Shown here: positions 34,349 through 42,769 of the stretch, piece after piece | How the letters are laid out: every line of letters begins with the position of its first letter | How positions within the stretch are numbered: position 1 is the first letter of the stretch | Source of the DNA: Brachybacterium massiliense | GTDB taxonomy: Bacteria > Actinomycetota > Actinomycetes > Actinomycetales > Dermabacteraceae | DNA: 64,000 nt | Direction of reading: 5' to 3' | Assembly: GCF_900184245.1 (NCBI RefSeq) | Contig: NZ_FXXB01000003.1 | Location: forward strand, 62,001 to 126,000 | Program-made: the position numbers and the translations under genes | Notes under the pieces: generated by a model | What the model saw: the letters and a program-made list of their open reading frames with translations, nothing else | Databases searched by the model: none | What the model was told of the DNA's origin: nothing

Positions 34349-35655
34349 GGGAGCACCGCCTCGATCCGGGTGCCGTGGCCGGCGGGGGAGTCCACCGTGA
34401 AGCGTCCTTCGAGGGAGGCGACGCGCCCGGCCAGCCCGGCCAGCCCACCGCCGGTGCGCAGCTCGGCGCCGCCGCGCCCGTCATCATCGATCCTCACCCG
34501 TGCATCATCCCCGATGCGGTCCACCTCGATATGGATCTGTTCGGCGCCGGAGTGCTTGGCGGCGTTGGCGAGCGATTCGGAGACGACGTAATAGATGCCG
34601 ATCTCCACGTGCTCGGGCAGCTCCAGCTCGGGACTGTCGACGGTGGCGGGGATGGGGGAGATGGCAGCGAGCTCGGCGAGGGCGGCAGTCAGGCCGCGGT
34701 CCACCAGGATCGGCGGGGCGATGCCGCGGGAGAGGCGGCGCAGGTCATCCAGGGTCGCCCCCAGCTGCTCGCGCGTCTCACGCAGGACGGTCATCGCCCG
34801 CTCGGGATCCTTCGCGGCGAGGGCTTCGGCGCGGGCGAGATCCATCGAGGCGCGCACCAGGCGCTGCTGCGGTCCGTCGTGCAGGTCCCGCTCGAGGCGG
34901 CGCAGCGCCGTGGACTCGGCGGAGCGGCCCGCGGCACGGGACTCCTCGGTGCGGGCCAGGCGCTGCTGCTCCTCGTAGCGGGAGCTGAGCAGGCCGCGCG
35001 CCACGCCCTGGTGCAGCGCGGTCAGGCCGCGCACCACAGGGCCGACGGTGAGCAGGAACAGGAGCCCCGCCAGGACCTGCAGGCCGATGTCGACCGGGAG
35101 CTCGAGCGCCGCGGGCACGCCCAGCAGCTCGCCCAGCCCGTTGTTCTGCGAGTCCGGGAGCACCTGCTCGAGGATCAGGGTGGCCGCCGGACCGCCGATG
35201 ATCGCGATCGACCCGACCGTCCAGGCCAGTGCGAGCGGGAAGGTGACCAGAACCAGCAGGAAGTTCACCAGCACCCACAGCGAGTCCAGCCAGCGCTGCG
35301 GATCGGTGAGCGGATGCAGCAGGCGCCGCATCCACCCGGCGCCCGAGGGGACGGGCTTGGGATCCGGGGTGGGCAGCTCGGTGCCCAGGATCGAGGACTG
35401 CAGGGCGCGCTCGGCCATCGCGAATCCGCGGGCGGTGAGCACTCCGAGCACCAGGATCGGCAGGCCCACCCAGACCACCACCGTCGAGGCGCCCGCGCTG
35501 AGCAGGGCGATCACCAGAGAGAAGCCGATCGCGCCCAGCAGCAGGGCGATCAGTCCGTAGGCGAGGAAGCGCCCGATCCGGGCGGCCCAGCGGCCGACGG
35601 GCCAGCGCTGCGCGGGAGGGGAGTCGACGGTCTGCGCCATGCTCATCGTGGTCAT
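34336..35655 (-). CDS. Membrane sensor histidine kinase (HisKA_3)
   Basis: A 439-residue sensor kinase of the NarX/DesK class. Roughly four to five membrane helices lie in the first 200 residues (for example LIALLLGAIGFSLVIALL and VVWVGLPILVLGVLTA), without a large external sensor domain. LERDLHDGPQQRLVRASMD contains the phosphorylated His, and SESLANAAKHSGA (N box) with DDDGRGG and GGGLAGLAGRVASL forms the ATPase. It partners the overlapping response regulator. This domain layout is frequent in cell-envelope stress systems. The start may be 35655, 35646 or 35640. Confidence 0.9.
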   Translation of the reverse strand: MTTMSMAQTVDSPPAQRWPVGRWAARIGRFLAYGLIALLLGAIGFSLVIALLSAGASTVVVWVGLPILVLGVLTARGFAMAERALQSSILGTELPTPDPKPVPSGAGWMRRLLHPLTDPQRWLDSLWVLVNFLLVLVTFPLALAWTVGSIAIIGGPAATLILEQVLPDSQNNGLGELLGVPAALELPVDIGLQVLAGLLFLLTVGPVVRGLTALHQGVARGLLSSRYEEQQRLARTEESRAAGRSAESTALRRLERDLHDGPQQRLVRASMDLARAEALAAKDPERAMTVLRETREQLGATLDDLRRLSRGIAPPILVDRGLTAALAELAAISPIPATVDSPELELPEHVEIGIYYVVSESLANAAKHSGAEQIHIEVDRIGDDARVRIDDDGRGGAELRTGGGLAGLAGRVASLEGRFTVDSPAGHGTRIEAVLPCAS

Positions 35656-35733
35656 GTCCCTACTGTGGCGGCGCAGACGCGCTCGGAGGATCCGGTCACC
35701 GGGCCAGCAGCTGTCGGGCTGGCCCGACAGCTC

Positions 35734-36138
35734 TCACCGCTGCTCGCAGATCTCCTTGAGCTGGGCGAGGTCCTCGGCGACGGCGGCGGCGTCCTCCTCG
35801 AGCTCCTGCTCGCTCATGGTGCTGCGTCGCAGGGTGAACACCACCTCGCAGCGTCCCTCCTCGAGCGGCAGCGCGCGCAGCGGGTTGAGGGTGGACTCGC
35901 CGCTGGGGAGGGTGACGGTGTGGTCCATGACCCCGTACTCGTTCTCGGGCACGAAGCTGACCAGCACCCGGCCCATGGGGGAGTTCATCGACCACTGCGT
36001 CACCTCCCGCTGCACCTCGCTGCCGGCGAGACCGGCCGCCCAGTGGGGCAGGTTCCGAGGATCGCTCGCATACTCGTACACCTCGCGCCAGGGGCGCTCG
36101 ATGACGATGGAGAGGTGGCGGGAAGGGGTGTCAGTCAT
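35734..36138 (-). CDS. SRPBCC (START-like) domain protein
   Basis: A 134-residue single-domain protein with the START/Bet v1-like pattern: the opening strand RHLSIVIERPWREVYEYASDP, a central GxxGxV-like NSPMGRVLVSFVPEN, strand pairs, and a long C-terminal helix MSEQELEEDAAAVAEDL. Such domains bind hydrophobic ligands or act as polyketide cyclases; no function is assigned. TAGCGT lies 7 nt upstream of the start. Confidence 0.8.
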   Translation of the reverse strand: MTDTPSRHLSIVIERPWREVYEYASDPRNLPHWAAGLAGSEVQREVTQWSMNSPMGRVLVSFVPENEYGVMDHTVTLPSGESTLNPLRALPLEEGRCEVVFTLRRSTMSEQELEEDAAAVAEDLAQLKEICEQR

Positions 36139-36145
36139 GACGGCG

Positions 36146-36151
36146 ACGCTA
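36146..36151 (-). promoter_or_regulatory. -10 box of the SRPBCC gene (leaderless)
   Basis: TAGCGT, 7 nt before the ATG at 36138. Confidence 0.6.
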
Positions 36152-36186
36152 GCAGGGGCGACCCACGCAGACGAGGCCCCGCACGC

Positions 36187-36507
36187 TCAGCTGTGCACCT
36201 CGCTCTCCCGCAGAACTCCGAGCGCCGTGCGCACCACCCCGCCGGGACCTATCGGCTCGCGCAGCGAGGCGCCGTCGGCCGAGGGAGAGACCACCACCCA
36301 GCGCACCCTGCCCCGACGGCGCATCCGGCCGATCTCGATGCTGCCCCCGGCGGGCAGCGGGATCACCAGCGCTCCGCTCGGACCCACCAGCATCCGCTGC
36401 TCGAGATCCGGGCGCTGCTCGAGCAGCAGGGCACGGATCTGCTCCCTCTCGTGCAGGGCGGTGCCGCCGGAGGCGGGGTGCGTGAGCGTCGGACCGGAGA
36501 AGACCAT
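36187..36507 (-). CDS. Small conserved-looking protein of unknown function
   Basis: A 106-residue soluble protein: an N-terminal helix (EREQIRALLLEQRPDLEQRM) followed by alternating strands (ALVIPLPAGGSIEIGRM, VRWVVVSPSADG). No cysteines, signal peptide or known motif. Codon use is like the neighbours. TAGGTT lies 6 nt before the ATG, so it is likely expressed as its own leaderless unit, divergent from fmdBA. Confidence 0.6.
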   Translation of the reverse strand: MVFSGPTLTHPASGGTALHEREQIRALLLEQRPDLEQRMLVGPSGALVIPLPAGGSIEIGRMRRRGRVRWVVVSPSADGASLREPIGPGGVVRTALGVLRESEVHS

Positions 36508-36513
36508 GGCGCG

Positions 36514-36519
36514 AACCTA
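36514..36519 (-). promoter_or_regulatory. -10 box of the 106-residue protein gene (leaderless)
   Basis: TAGGTT, 6 nt before the ATG at 36507. Confidence 0.5.
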
Positions 36520-36624
36520 GGGACGGGGTGCGACAGTCGAGCCGGTTCGCCCGAACCCTGCGCGGAACCGCCGACGAGAGCCTAGGGTGAGAGGAGTTGT
36601 GAGACCGATCACCCGGAGGTTCGT

Positions 36625-37179
36625 GTGCCGCTGTACGAGTTCCGCTGCGAGAGCTCTCACCTGCATGAGCTGATGCTGCCGATGTCCGCCGCGGACCGCA
36701 GCGCCACCTGCCCCGAATGCGGAGGAGCCTCCACCCGGCTGATCAGCTCCCCGGCCCTGGGACGCCTAGGCTCCGCGCGTGCTCAGCTCATCGAGAGCAC
36801 CGAGGCCAGCGCCCACGCACCCGCCGTCGTGGACCGCGTGCCCACCTCCGGCGCCGCCCGCCCCGCCCGCGTCACGCACGACCGCCCCGATCCTCGGGGC
36901 CATCGCTGTGGAAGGAGAGATCATGCCCGCGAACGTGTTCCCGCTGGATTCCACCAAGCCCTTCACCGATCAGAAGATCCTCGGCCACAACCGGTGGCAC
37001 CCCGACATCCCGCCCGCGGTGAGCGTGCGGCCGGGGGACACCTTCCGCGTGGACTGCCGCGAATGGTTCGACGGCTACATCAAGAACGACGACTCCGCCG
37101 AGGACATCGCCACCGCGCCCATGCACACCGTGCACACCCTCTCCGGCCCGTTCCGGATCGAGGGCGCCAAGCCCGGTGA
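36625..37179 (+). CDS. fmdB: FmdB-family zinc ribbon protein, running into fmdA
   Basis: The N-terminal 50 residues are a zinc ribbon of the FmdB family: MPLYEFRCES, then CPECGGASTRLISSPALG. The first knuckle has a single Cys with Ser/His nearby (CESSHLHE), so metal binding may be incomplete. GTG 36625 has CGGAGG 6 nt upstream. FmdB proteins normally end at about 100-110 residues, but no stop occurs there. The frame stays open to 37179, overlapping the fmdA start by about 257 nt in another frame, with Arg-rich, shadow-like sequence. Either the stop was lost by mutation or a frameshift exists near 36880. Confidence 0.7.
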   Translation: MPLYEFRCESSHLHELMLPMSAADRSATCPECGGASTRLISSPALGRLGSARAQLIESTEASAHAPAVVDRVPTSGAARPARVTHDRPDPRGHRCGRRDHARERVPAGFHQALHRSEDPRPQPVAPRHPARGERAAGGHLPRGLPRMVRRLHQERRLRRGHRHRAHAHRAHPLRPVPDRGRQAR

Positions 37180-38179
37180 CCTGCTCGTGGTGGACCTGCT
37201 GGACGTGGGACCCATCCCGCAGGAGGACGAGGGTCCGCTGGCTGGGCAGGGCTGGGGCTACACCGGCATCTTCGCCAAGCGCAACGGCGGCAGCTTCCTC
37301 ACCGACCAGTTCCCCGATGCGTACAAGGCCGTATGGGACTTCCACGGCGAGAAGGCCACCTCTCGCCACGTGCCCGGCGTCGAGTTCACCGGCATGATCC
37401 ACCCCGGCCTGATGGGGACCGCTCCCTCACCCGAGCTGCTGAAGAGGTGGAATCAGCGCGAGGCCGCGCTGATCGCCACCGATCCCGAGCGCGTCCCGCC
37501 CCTGGCCCTGCCGCCCGAGCCGCACGGCGCGATCCTCGGCGGCCTGCCCGAGCAGGAGCACGAGCGGGTCGCCGGAGAAGGCGCCCGCACCGCCCCGCCG
37601 CGCGAGAACGGCGGCAACCAGGACATCAAGAACCTCACCCGCGGCACCCGGATCTTCTACCCGGTGTTCGTGGACGGAGCGAACTTCTCCGTGGGCGATC
37701 TGCACTTCTCCCAAGGCGATGGTGAGATCACCTTCTGCGGCGGCATCGAGATGGGCGGCTTCGTGGACCTCCACGTCGACATCATCCCCGGCGGGATGGA
37801 GAAGTACGGCGTGAGCGAGAACGCCATCTTCATGCCGGGCAACACCCAGCCCCAGCACAGCCGGTGGCTGTCCTTCTCCGGCACCTCGGTGACCCTCGAC
37901 GGCGAGCAGCGCTACCTGGATTCCCACCTCGCGTACCAGCGGGCCTGCCTGCACGCGATCGACTACCTCTCGACCTTCGGCTGGTCGAAGGAGCAGGCCT
38001 ACCTGCTGCTGGGCGCCGCACCGATCGAGGGGAGGTTCTCGGGAGTGGTGGACATCCCCAATGCCTGCGCCACCGTGTACCTCCCGCTGGACATCTTCGA
38101 CATCGACATCCGCCCCGGCACGGGGGAGGTGCCGAGAATCGATCCGGGCATCGGCGCTCCGCGGGCCAGCGCGAGCTGA
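36923..38179 (+). CDS. fmdA: Acetamidase/formamidase
   Basis: A 418-residue FmdA/AmdA amidase hydrolysing formamide or short amides to acid and ammonia. Blocks: GHNRWHPDIPPAVSV, MHTVHTLSGPFRIEGAKPGD, GTRIFYPVFVDGANFSVGDL, FCGGIEMGGFVDLHVDI, and CATVYLPLDIFDIDIRP at the end. The length is standard. ATG 36923 has a GAAGGAG ribosome binding site, so translation does not depend on the overlapping fmdB frame. It ends at a very strong bidirectional terminator. Confidence 0.93.
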   Translation: MPANVFPLDSTKPFTDQKILGHNRWHPDIPPAVSVRPGDTFRVDCREWFDGYIKNDDSAEDIATAPMHTVHTLSGPFRIEGAKPGDLLVVDLLDVGPIPQEDEGPLAGQGWGYTGIFAKRNGGSFLTDQFPDAYKAVWDFHGEKATSRHVPGVEFTGMIHPGLMGTAPSPELLKRWNQREAALIATDPERVPPLALPPEPHGAILGGLPEQEHERVAGEGARTAPPRENGGNQDIKNLTRGTRIFYPVFVDGANFSVGDLHFSQGDGEITFCGGIEMGGFVDLHVDIIPGGMEKYGVSENAIFMPGNTQPQHSRWLSFSGTSVTLDGEQRYLDSHLAYQRACLHAIDYLSTFGWSKEQAYLLLGAAPIEGRFSGVVDIPNACATVYLPLDIFDIDIRPGTGEVPRIDPGIGAPRASAS

Positions 38180-38191
38180 ACCGTCCTTCGC

Positions 38192-38234
38192 CGCCCGGGG
38201 CCCCGTGATGCCGAGCATCGCGGGGCCCCGGGCG
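38192..38234. terminator. Strong bidirectional terminator between fmdA and the phosphotransferase gene
   Basis: CGCCCGGGGCCCCG (38192-38205) and CGGGGCCCCGGGCG (38221-38234) form 14 perfect base pairs around a 15-nt loop between convergent genes. Confidence 0.88.
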
Positions 38235-38235
38235 A

Positions 38236-39003
38236 TCAGCGGGACGTCGAGAGCGCGTGCGCCCAGACCTCACGATGCGCGGCGACATGGTCCGCGACGC
38301 CGCGCCAGTGCGCGCCGTGCCCCTGGACGTACATCGAGCCCCACGGCTCCCGGCCCTCGGCATGGGAGCGCTGCAGCAGCTCGTGCATCGCCTCGGCACG
38401 CTGGGCCATGGCTGCGGGGAGGCGGGCGCGCAGGGCGTCGTCGGCGCCGTAGCCGTCCACGAAGGCTCGCAGCCGCGGCGCAGAGCGCTGCGGCTCCTCC
38501 TCGGGATCGTTGAGGGTGAAGGCCTGGGCGGAGTAGGCGAGATCCCAGAGCCTGGTGCTCGGGGCGGCGCCGTCCCAGTCGATGAACACCCAGCGCTCGC
38601 CGAGCACCAGGTTCCACGGGGTCAGGTCCCCGTGGCAGAGCAGATCTGGCGCCCCGTCGGGCACCGGCAGCAACGGCTCCCACCGGGCGGTGGCCGACGG
38701 CGCGAATCCCTCGCACGCGTCGTGGATCGACCGGATGAGTCCGCCCACCCGCGCGAGCTGCGGCGGCGTGAGCGCGGGGGAGTCCATCGCGAGCTTCCCG
38801 GGGACGTGCTCGAGGATCTGTCGGCCCCGTTCGTCACGGCCCAGAGGAGCCGGCACATCGATCCCGGCCGCGGCGACCGTGCGCATCAGCTCGTGCACGG
38901 CAGGGGTCGTCGGCCCCCAGGACTTGCGCACGGTCGCTCCCACCCGCACCACGGCGCCGCTCGCATTGCCGCCCTCGAGGGGCTGTTCCTCCTGGATGTC
39001 CAT
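38236..39003 (-). CDS. Aminoglycoside phosphotransferase (APH)-family kinase
   Basis: A 255-residue small-molecule kinase of the APH/choline kinase fold. Catalytic loop LLCHGDLTPWNLVL, metal-binding Asp in VFIDWDGAAPSTRLWDLA. The N-terminal lobe is short, with VVRVGATVRKSWGP supplying the ATP-binding Lys. The likely substrate is an alcohol or aminoglycoside-like molecule; resistance cannot be claimed from sequence. TATCGT lies 6 nt before the start and it is divergent from a methyltransferase gene. Confidence 0.85.
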   Translation of the reverse strand: MDIQEEQPLEGGNASGAVVRVGATVRKSWGPTTPAVHELMRTVAAAGIDVPAPLGRDERGRQILEHVPGKLAMDSPALTPPQLARVGGLIRSIHDACEGFAPSATARWEPLLPVPDGAPDLLCHGDLTPWNLVLGERWVFIDWDGAAPSTRLWDLAYSAQAFTLNDPEEEPQRSAPRLRAFVDGYGADDALRARLPAAMAQRAEAMHELLQRSHAEGREPWGSMYVQGHGAHWRGVADHVAAHREVWAHALSTSR

Positions 39004-39009
39004 ACGCCC

Positions 39010-39015
39010 ACGATA
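39010..39015 (-). promoter_or_regulatory. -10 box of the APH-family gene (leaderless)
   Basis: TATCGT, 6 nt before the ATG at 39003, back to back with the plus-strand box at 39025. Confidence 0.55.
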
Positions 39016-39024
39016 TGCGGGCCG

Positions 39025-39030
39025 TAGGGT
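39025..39030 (+). promoter_or_regulatory. -10 box of the methyltransferase gene (leaderless)
   Basis: TAGGGT, 7 nt before the ATG at 39038. Confidence 0.6.
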
Positions 39031-39037
39031 GCGGGAG

Positions 39038-39628
39038 ATGACCGCTCTCGACGCCTACAGCGACCGCGCCCAGGAGTACGCCTCCGCGTTGGGGAGACTC
39101 GACGCGATGGCGCTGCAGGACGTCCGGCGCATCGAATCCTGGGGTGGAGGGGTGGACGGCCCGATCCTCGATGCCGGGTGCGGGCCAGGCCACTGGACCG
39201 CGCACCTGAGCGCGCTCGGGCACGAGGCCTGCGGCGTGGACCCCGTGCCCGCCTTCGTGCAGATCGCCCGCCGCGAGCACCCCGGCACCGAGTACCGGCT
39301 GGGATCCTTCGCGGATCTGCAGGAGGAGCACGGCGCCTTTGGCGGGATCCTGGCCTGGTACTCGCTGATCCACCTGCCGCCCGAAGAAGTTCCCAGCGTG
39401 CTCGCCCTGCTCCACGGGGCGCTGCGTCCCACCGGCCGCTTCTTGCTGGGATTCTTCGACGGCGCCCGTCAGGAGTCCTTCGACCACGCGGTGGCCACCG
39501 CGCAGTTCTGGCCTGCGGAGCAGATGGTGGAGCTGCTCGAGCGGGCGGGGTTCACGATTATCGACCTGGAACGTCGCCAGGACCCCGGTGCCCGGCCCCA
39601 TGCGTCGATCAGCGCGGTGCGGCGCTGA
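39038..39628 (+). CDS. Class I SAM-dependent methyltransferase
   Basis: A 196-residue methyltransferase: ILDAGCGPGHWTAHLSALGH (SAM motif I), GVDPVPAFVQIARREHPG (motif II), GGILAWYSLIHLPPEEVPSV (motif IV and the following helix) and GRFLLGFFDG. The pattern WYSLIHLPPEE resembles small-molecule methyltransferases. The acceptor is unknown. A TAGGGT box 7 nt upstream supports the start at 39038. Confidence 0.87.
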   Translation: MTALDAYSDRAQEYASALGRLDAMALQDVRRIESWGGGVDGPILDAGCGPGHWTAHLSALGHEACGVDPVPAFVQIARREHPGTEYRLGSFADLQEEHGAFGGILAWYSLIHLPPEEVPSVLALLHGALRPTGRFLLGFFDGARQESFDHAVATAQFWPAEQMVELLERAGFTIIDLERRQDPGARPHASISAVRR

Positions 39629-39657
39629 GACGGCGTCGGTGAGAGGAGAGAGCTGCC

Positions 39658-40239
39658 ATGGAGGAGAACGAGAACAGCCGGCGGACGGAGCGCAGGAGAC
39701 GCGCACCCACGCTGACGCTCCTGAACGGTGCCCCGGGCAGCGGGAAATCCACCCTCGCCGCCCTGCTCGCCGAGGAGCGCCCCCTCGCCCTCGCGCTGGA
39801 CATCGATGCGATCAAGCACGCACTCGGCGGCTGGGACGAGGACCTGACGCGTTCAGGACTCCAGGCGCGCCGCCTCGCGACGGCGATGATCGGCCAGCAC
39901 CTGGCCGACGGCCATGACGTGGTGCTCGGCCAGTACCTCGCCCGCATCCCGTTCCTGGACGAGCTCGAGCAGCTCGCCGCCGCACGCGAGGCCAGGTTCG
40001 TGGAGTTGGCTCTGCTCCTCGACGAGCACACTCTCGCCCAGCGATTGCAGCGCCGACGGGAGCGCCCTGACCGTCCCGAGCAGGCCCGCAACGACCGCTT
40101 CGTGAGCCCCGGGCAGGCGGGGGAGCTGATCCGCTCGATCGAGGAGGTGCTCGCGCTGAGGCCTGCGGCTCGACGGGTCGATGCGAGCGGGAGCATCGAG
40201 CAGACCCTCGCTGCTGTGCGTGCGCTGCTCGCCCGCTGA
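39658..40239 (+). CDS. P-loop kinase-like ATPase (AAA_33/zeta-type)
   Basis: A 193-residue P-loop protein: LTLLNGAPGSGKSTLAALL (Walker A), LDIDAIKHALGGWDED (the substrate-side Asp motif of zeta-like and polynucleotide kinase-like proteins), VVLGQYLARIPFLDEL, and the lid region RLQRRRERPDRPEQARND. It probably phosphorylates a small molecule or nucleotide. No antitoxin gene is adjacent, so a toxin role is not supported. It has a GAGAGGAG ribosome binding site and lies 29 nt after the methyltransferase gene. Confidence 0.83.
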   Translation: MEENENSRRTERRRRAPTLTLLNGAPGSGKSTLAALLAEERPLALALDIDAIKHALGGWDEDLTRSGLQARRLATAMIGQHLADGHDVVLGQYLARIPFLDELEQLAAAREARFVELALLLDEHTLAQRLQRRRERPDRPEQARNDRFVSPGQAGELIRSIEEVLALRPAARRVDASGSIEQTLAAVRALLAR

Positions 40240-40301
40240 GAGAGTGGATGCGTCTGCCACGGTGCTCTGCGCCGAGCTCGGTGGAACGGAGCTCCGCCCT
40301 C

Positions 40302-40307
40302 TACCCT
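40302..40307 (+). promoter_or_regulatory. -10 box of the 125-residue membrane protein gene (leaderless)
   Basis: TACCCT, 6 nt before the ATG at 40314. Confidence 0.5.
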
Positions 40308-40313
40308 GTATGG

Positions 40314-40691
40314 ATGGAAGCGACCCCTTCGAGACCCGTGCAGGCGCGCAGCTCGTCCGGAGCTCTCTCCTTCCTCGCGGGCCTCCTCGCGGCCGCCCTC
40401 TCCGTGGGCGGTCAGCTGCTCGCGGCGAGGAAGCAAGCGGGTGACTGGAACGCCGGACATCCGATGGCGGATCAGCCCTTCGTGCACGCGCTCTCGGTCA
40501 CGCCGGGGATCGTCCTGGCGATCCTGGCGTGCGGCATCGGCTGCTATGCCCTCTGGAGGCATCCGGAGCATCGCGGGCTCGCCGCCGGCGGTGTGGCTCT
40601 GGGGCTCATCACCGCGGTGCTGACGATGCTGAACTTCCCCGGCAGCATCGGATTCCAGTACTGGTACGACCCTCAGTGGGAGGACGCTTGA
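40314..40691 (+). CDS. Small membrane protein of unknown function
   Basis: A 125-residue protein with three predicted membrane helices (SFLAGLLAAALSVGGQLLAA, VTPGIVLAILACGIGCYALW and LAAGGVALGLITAVLTML) and short polar ends (QYWYDPQWEDA). No recognised family. The TACCCT box 6 nt upstream picks the ATG at 40314 over in-frame alternatives. Confidence 0.65.
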   Translation: MEATPSRPVQARSSSGALSFLAGLLAAALSVGGQLLAARKQAGDWNAGHPMADQPFVHALSVTPGIVLAILACGIGCYALWRHPEHRGLAAGGVALGLITAVLTMLNFPGSIGFQYWYDPQWEDA

Positions 40692-40730
40692 CCTTGATCG
40701 CCGAGCGCCCGCAGCGTGTTCGCCGCCAGA

Positions 40731-40757
40731 TGCCGGGACCGGCCCACGTCCCCGGCA
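40731..40757. terminator. Probable bidirectional terminator before ilvD
   Basis: TGCCGGG / CCCGGCA, 7 bp around a 13-nt GC-rich loop, between the small membrane protein gene and convergent ilvD. Confidence 0.5.
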
Positions 40758-40799
40758 CCGTGGATGAGTGCGGGCGTGGACGCGGCCTCGGGAGGTCCC

Positions 40800-42551
40800 T
40801 CAGTCCCCGAGGATCGCGCCCGTCGAGGCGGACTTCACGAGCTTGACGTACTTGCCCAGCACACCCTTGGTGAACTTCGGAGGCAGCGGCTCCCAGCCCT
40901 CACGGCGCTGCGCGAGCTCCGCCTCATCGACCAGCAGGTCCAGCGCCCCGGTGGAGACGTCCAGACGGATCCGGTCCCCATCCCGCACGAAGGCGATCGG
41001 ACCGCCGTCCACCGCCTCCGGGGCGATGTGGCCCACGCACAGCCCGGTGGTGCCTCCGGAGAAGCGACCATCGGTCATCAGCAGCACGTCCTTGCCCAGG
41101 CCCGCGCCCTTGATCGCACCGGTGATCGCGAGCATCTCGCGCATGCCCGGCCCGCCCTTGGGCCCCTCGTAGCGGATCACCACCACGTCCCCGTGGGTGA
41201 TGGTGCCGTCGCTCAGGGCATCGAGCGCGTGCTGCTCCCGCTCGAACACGCGGGCGGTGCCTTCGAACACGTCCTCCTCGAACCCGGCGGACTTCACCAC
41301 CGCGCCCTCCGGGGCGAGAGAGCCGCGCAGGATAGTGATCCCGCCGGTCGGGGCGATCGGCGCGCTCGCCGGGCGCAGCACCTTCCCGTCGGCCGGGCGC
41401 GGGGCGAGCACCTCGAGGTTCTCCGCGATCGTGGAGCCGGTGACGGTCAGGCAGTCGCCGTCCAGCAGGCCCTCGTCCAGCAGCGTCTTCATCACCACCT
41501 GGATCCCGCCCACATGGTCGACGTCGTTCATCACGTACCGGCCATAGGGCTTCAGATCCGCCAGATGCGGCACCTTCGCGCCGATCCGCTTGAAGTCCTC
41601 GAGGGTCAGGTCGACGTCGGCCTCGTGCGCGATCGCCAGCAGGTGCAGCACCGCGTTGGTGGAGCCGCCGAAGGCCTGCACCACCGCGATCGCGTTCTCG
41701 AACGCGGCCTTGGTCATGATGTCGCGGGAGGTGTGACCGCGGCGCAGCATCCCCACCACGGCCTCTCCGGCGCGGCGGGCATCGGCATCGCGGCGACGAT
41801 CGGCCGACGGCGGAGTGGCCGAGCCCGGGATCGACATCCCGATCGCCTCAGCGACCGTGGACATGGTGTTCGCGGTGTAGTAGCCGCCGCAGGCGCCCTC
41901 GCCCGGGCAGATCGAGCGCTCGATCCGGTCCACGTCCTCACGGCTCATCAGGCCGCGGGCGCAGGCGCCGATCGCCTCGAAGCCGTCGATGATCGTCACG
42001 TCCTTCTCCTCGCCGGTGGAGAGGTTCACGCGGCCGGGCATGATCGTGCCGGCGTAGACGAACACGCTCGCGAGATCCAGGCGTGCGGCGGCCATCAGCA
42101 TGCCGGGCAGGGACTTGTCGCAGCCGGCCAGGGGCACCGAGCCGTCGAGCCGCTCGGCGCTCATCACGGTCTCGACGCTGTCCGCGATCAGATCGCGGGA
42201 TACCAGCGAGTAGTGCATCCCGTCGTGCCCCATCGAGATGCCGTCGGAGACGGAGATGGTGCCGAACTGGAGCGGGTAGCCGCCGCCGGCGTGCACGCCC
42301 TCCTTCGAGGCCTGGGCGAGACGGTCCAGCGACAGGTTGCAGGGCGTGATCTCGTTCCAGGAGGAGGCGATGCCGATCTGGGGCTTGGCCCAGTCCTCAT
42401 CGCCCATCCCCACAGCGCGCAGCATGCCGCGCGAGACGGTGGCGCCCAGGCCGTCGGTGACCTGGCGGCTGCGGGGCTTGATGTCCGGTGAGGCGAAGGT
42501 GGCGTCAGCGGGGGCGGGGTCCGTGGTGCCGAGTGCGTCGTCGTGGTCCAT
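40800..42551 (-). CDS. ilvD: Dihydroxy-acid dehydratase
   Basis: A 583-residue Fe-S enzyme dehydrating dihydroxy-acids to 2-keto acids in isoleucine, valine and pantothenate synthesis. The three cluster cysteines are visible: [22 protein letters not shown] and [35 protein letters not shown] is the conserved C-terminal active-site block. Length and motifs are normal. TAGGGT lies 6 nt before the ATG. It follows the prp operon on the same strand but is separated by a hairpin. Confidence 0.96.
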   Translation of the reverse strand: MDHDDALGTTDPAPADATFASPDIKPRSRQVTDGLGATVSRGMLRAVGMGDEDWAKPQIGIASSWNEITPCNLSLDRLAQASKEGVHAGGGYPLQFGTISVSDGISMGHDGMHYSLVSRDLIADSVETVMSAERLDGSVPLAGCDKSLPGMLMAAARLDLASVFVYAGTIMPGRVNLSTGEEKDVTIIDGFEAIGACARGLMSREDVDRIERSICPGEGACGGYYTANTMSTVAEAIGMSIPGSATPPSADRRRDADARRAGEAVVGMLRRGHTSRDIMTKAAFENAIAVVQAFGGSTNAVLHLLAIAHEADVDLTLEDFKRIGAKVPHLADLKPYGRYVMNDVDHVGGIQVVMKTLLDEGLLDGDCLTVTGSTIAENLEVLAPRPADGKVLRPASAPIAPTGGITILRGSLAPEGAVVKSAGFEEDVFEGTARVFEREQHALDALSDGTITHGDVVVIRYEGPKGGPGMREMLAITGAIKGAGLGKDVLLMTDGRFSGGTTGLCVGHIAPEAVDGGPIAFVRDGDRIRLDVSTGALDLLVDEAELAQRREGWEPLPPKFTKGVLGKYVKLVKSASTGAILGD

Positions 42552-42557
42552 GTCCCG

Positions 42558-42563
42558 ACCCTA
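42558..42563 (-). promoter_or_regulatory. -10 box of ilvD (leaderless)
   Basis: TAGGGT, 6 nt before the ATG at 42551, downstream of the prp operon hairpin. Confidence 0.55.
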
Positions 42564-42593
42564 TGCCCGTGCCCCGATCCGGGGAAGGAGCCG

Positions 42594-42628
42594 ACCCCGG
42601 CCACGTCCGCGGACGCGGCGGGGGTCAG
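42594..42628 (-). terminator. Hairpin closing the prp operon
   Basis: GACCCC and GGGGTC form the outer stem, with further CC/GG and GTCC/GGAC pairs inside. The small ORF's stop codon lies at its 5' base. It separates the prp genes from the ilvD promoter. Confidence 0.6.
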
Positions 42629-42714
42629 GTCTGCGCGAACGGCACCGACTTCAGGTCGTGGCGGCCGTGGACCCCGTCGTGGACGGCCACCTGAGTGAAC
42701 GGACGAGGGCTCAT
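42625..42714 (-). CDS. Possible 29-residue ORF at the end of the prp operon
   Basis: ATG 42714 to TGA 42625 encodes MSPRPFTQVAVHDGVHGRHD and then LKSVPFAQT. Codon third positions are almost all G or C, as in the real genes around it. A GAGG lies about 10 nt upstream. The stop sits at the edge of the operon hairpin. No family is recognised and there are no runs of branched-chain amino-acid codons, so it is not an ilv attenuator peptide. It may be a genuine small protein or chance. Confidence 0.3.
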   Translation of the reverse strand: MSPRPFTQVAVHDGVHGRHDLKSVPFAQT

Positions 42715-42769
42715 CGTGATCGGTCCTCTTCACGGTGCGCTCGGCAGGGGAGCACCTGGGTGTGCGGAC

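Noticed and set aside
38236-39003. Aminoglycoside resistance gene
   Set aside because: The APH fold is shared by many metabolic kinases, and nothing in the sequence or its neighbourhood points to resistance.
39658-40239. Zeta-type toxin of a toxin-antitoxin system
   Set aside because: The P-loop kinase resembles zeta-like folds, but no small antitoxin gene precedes it; the neighbours are a methyltransferase and a membrane protein.
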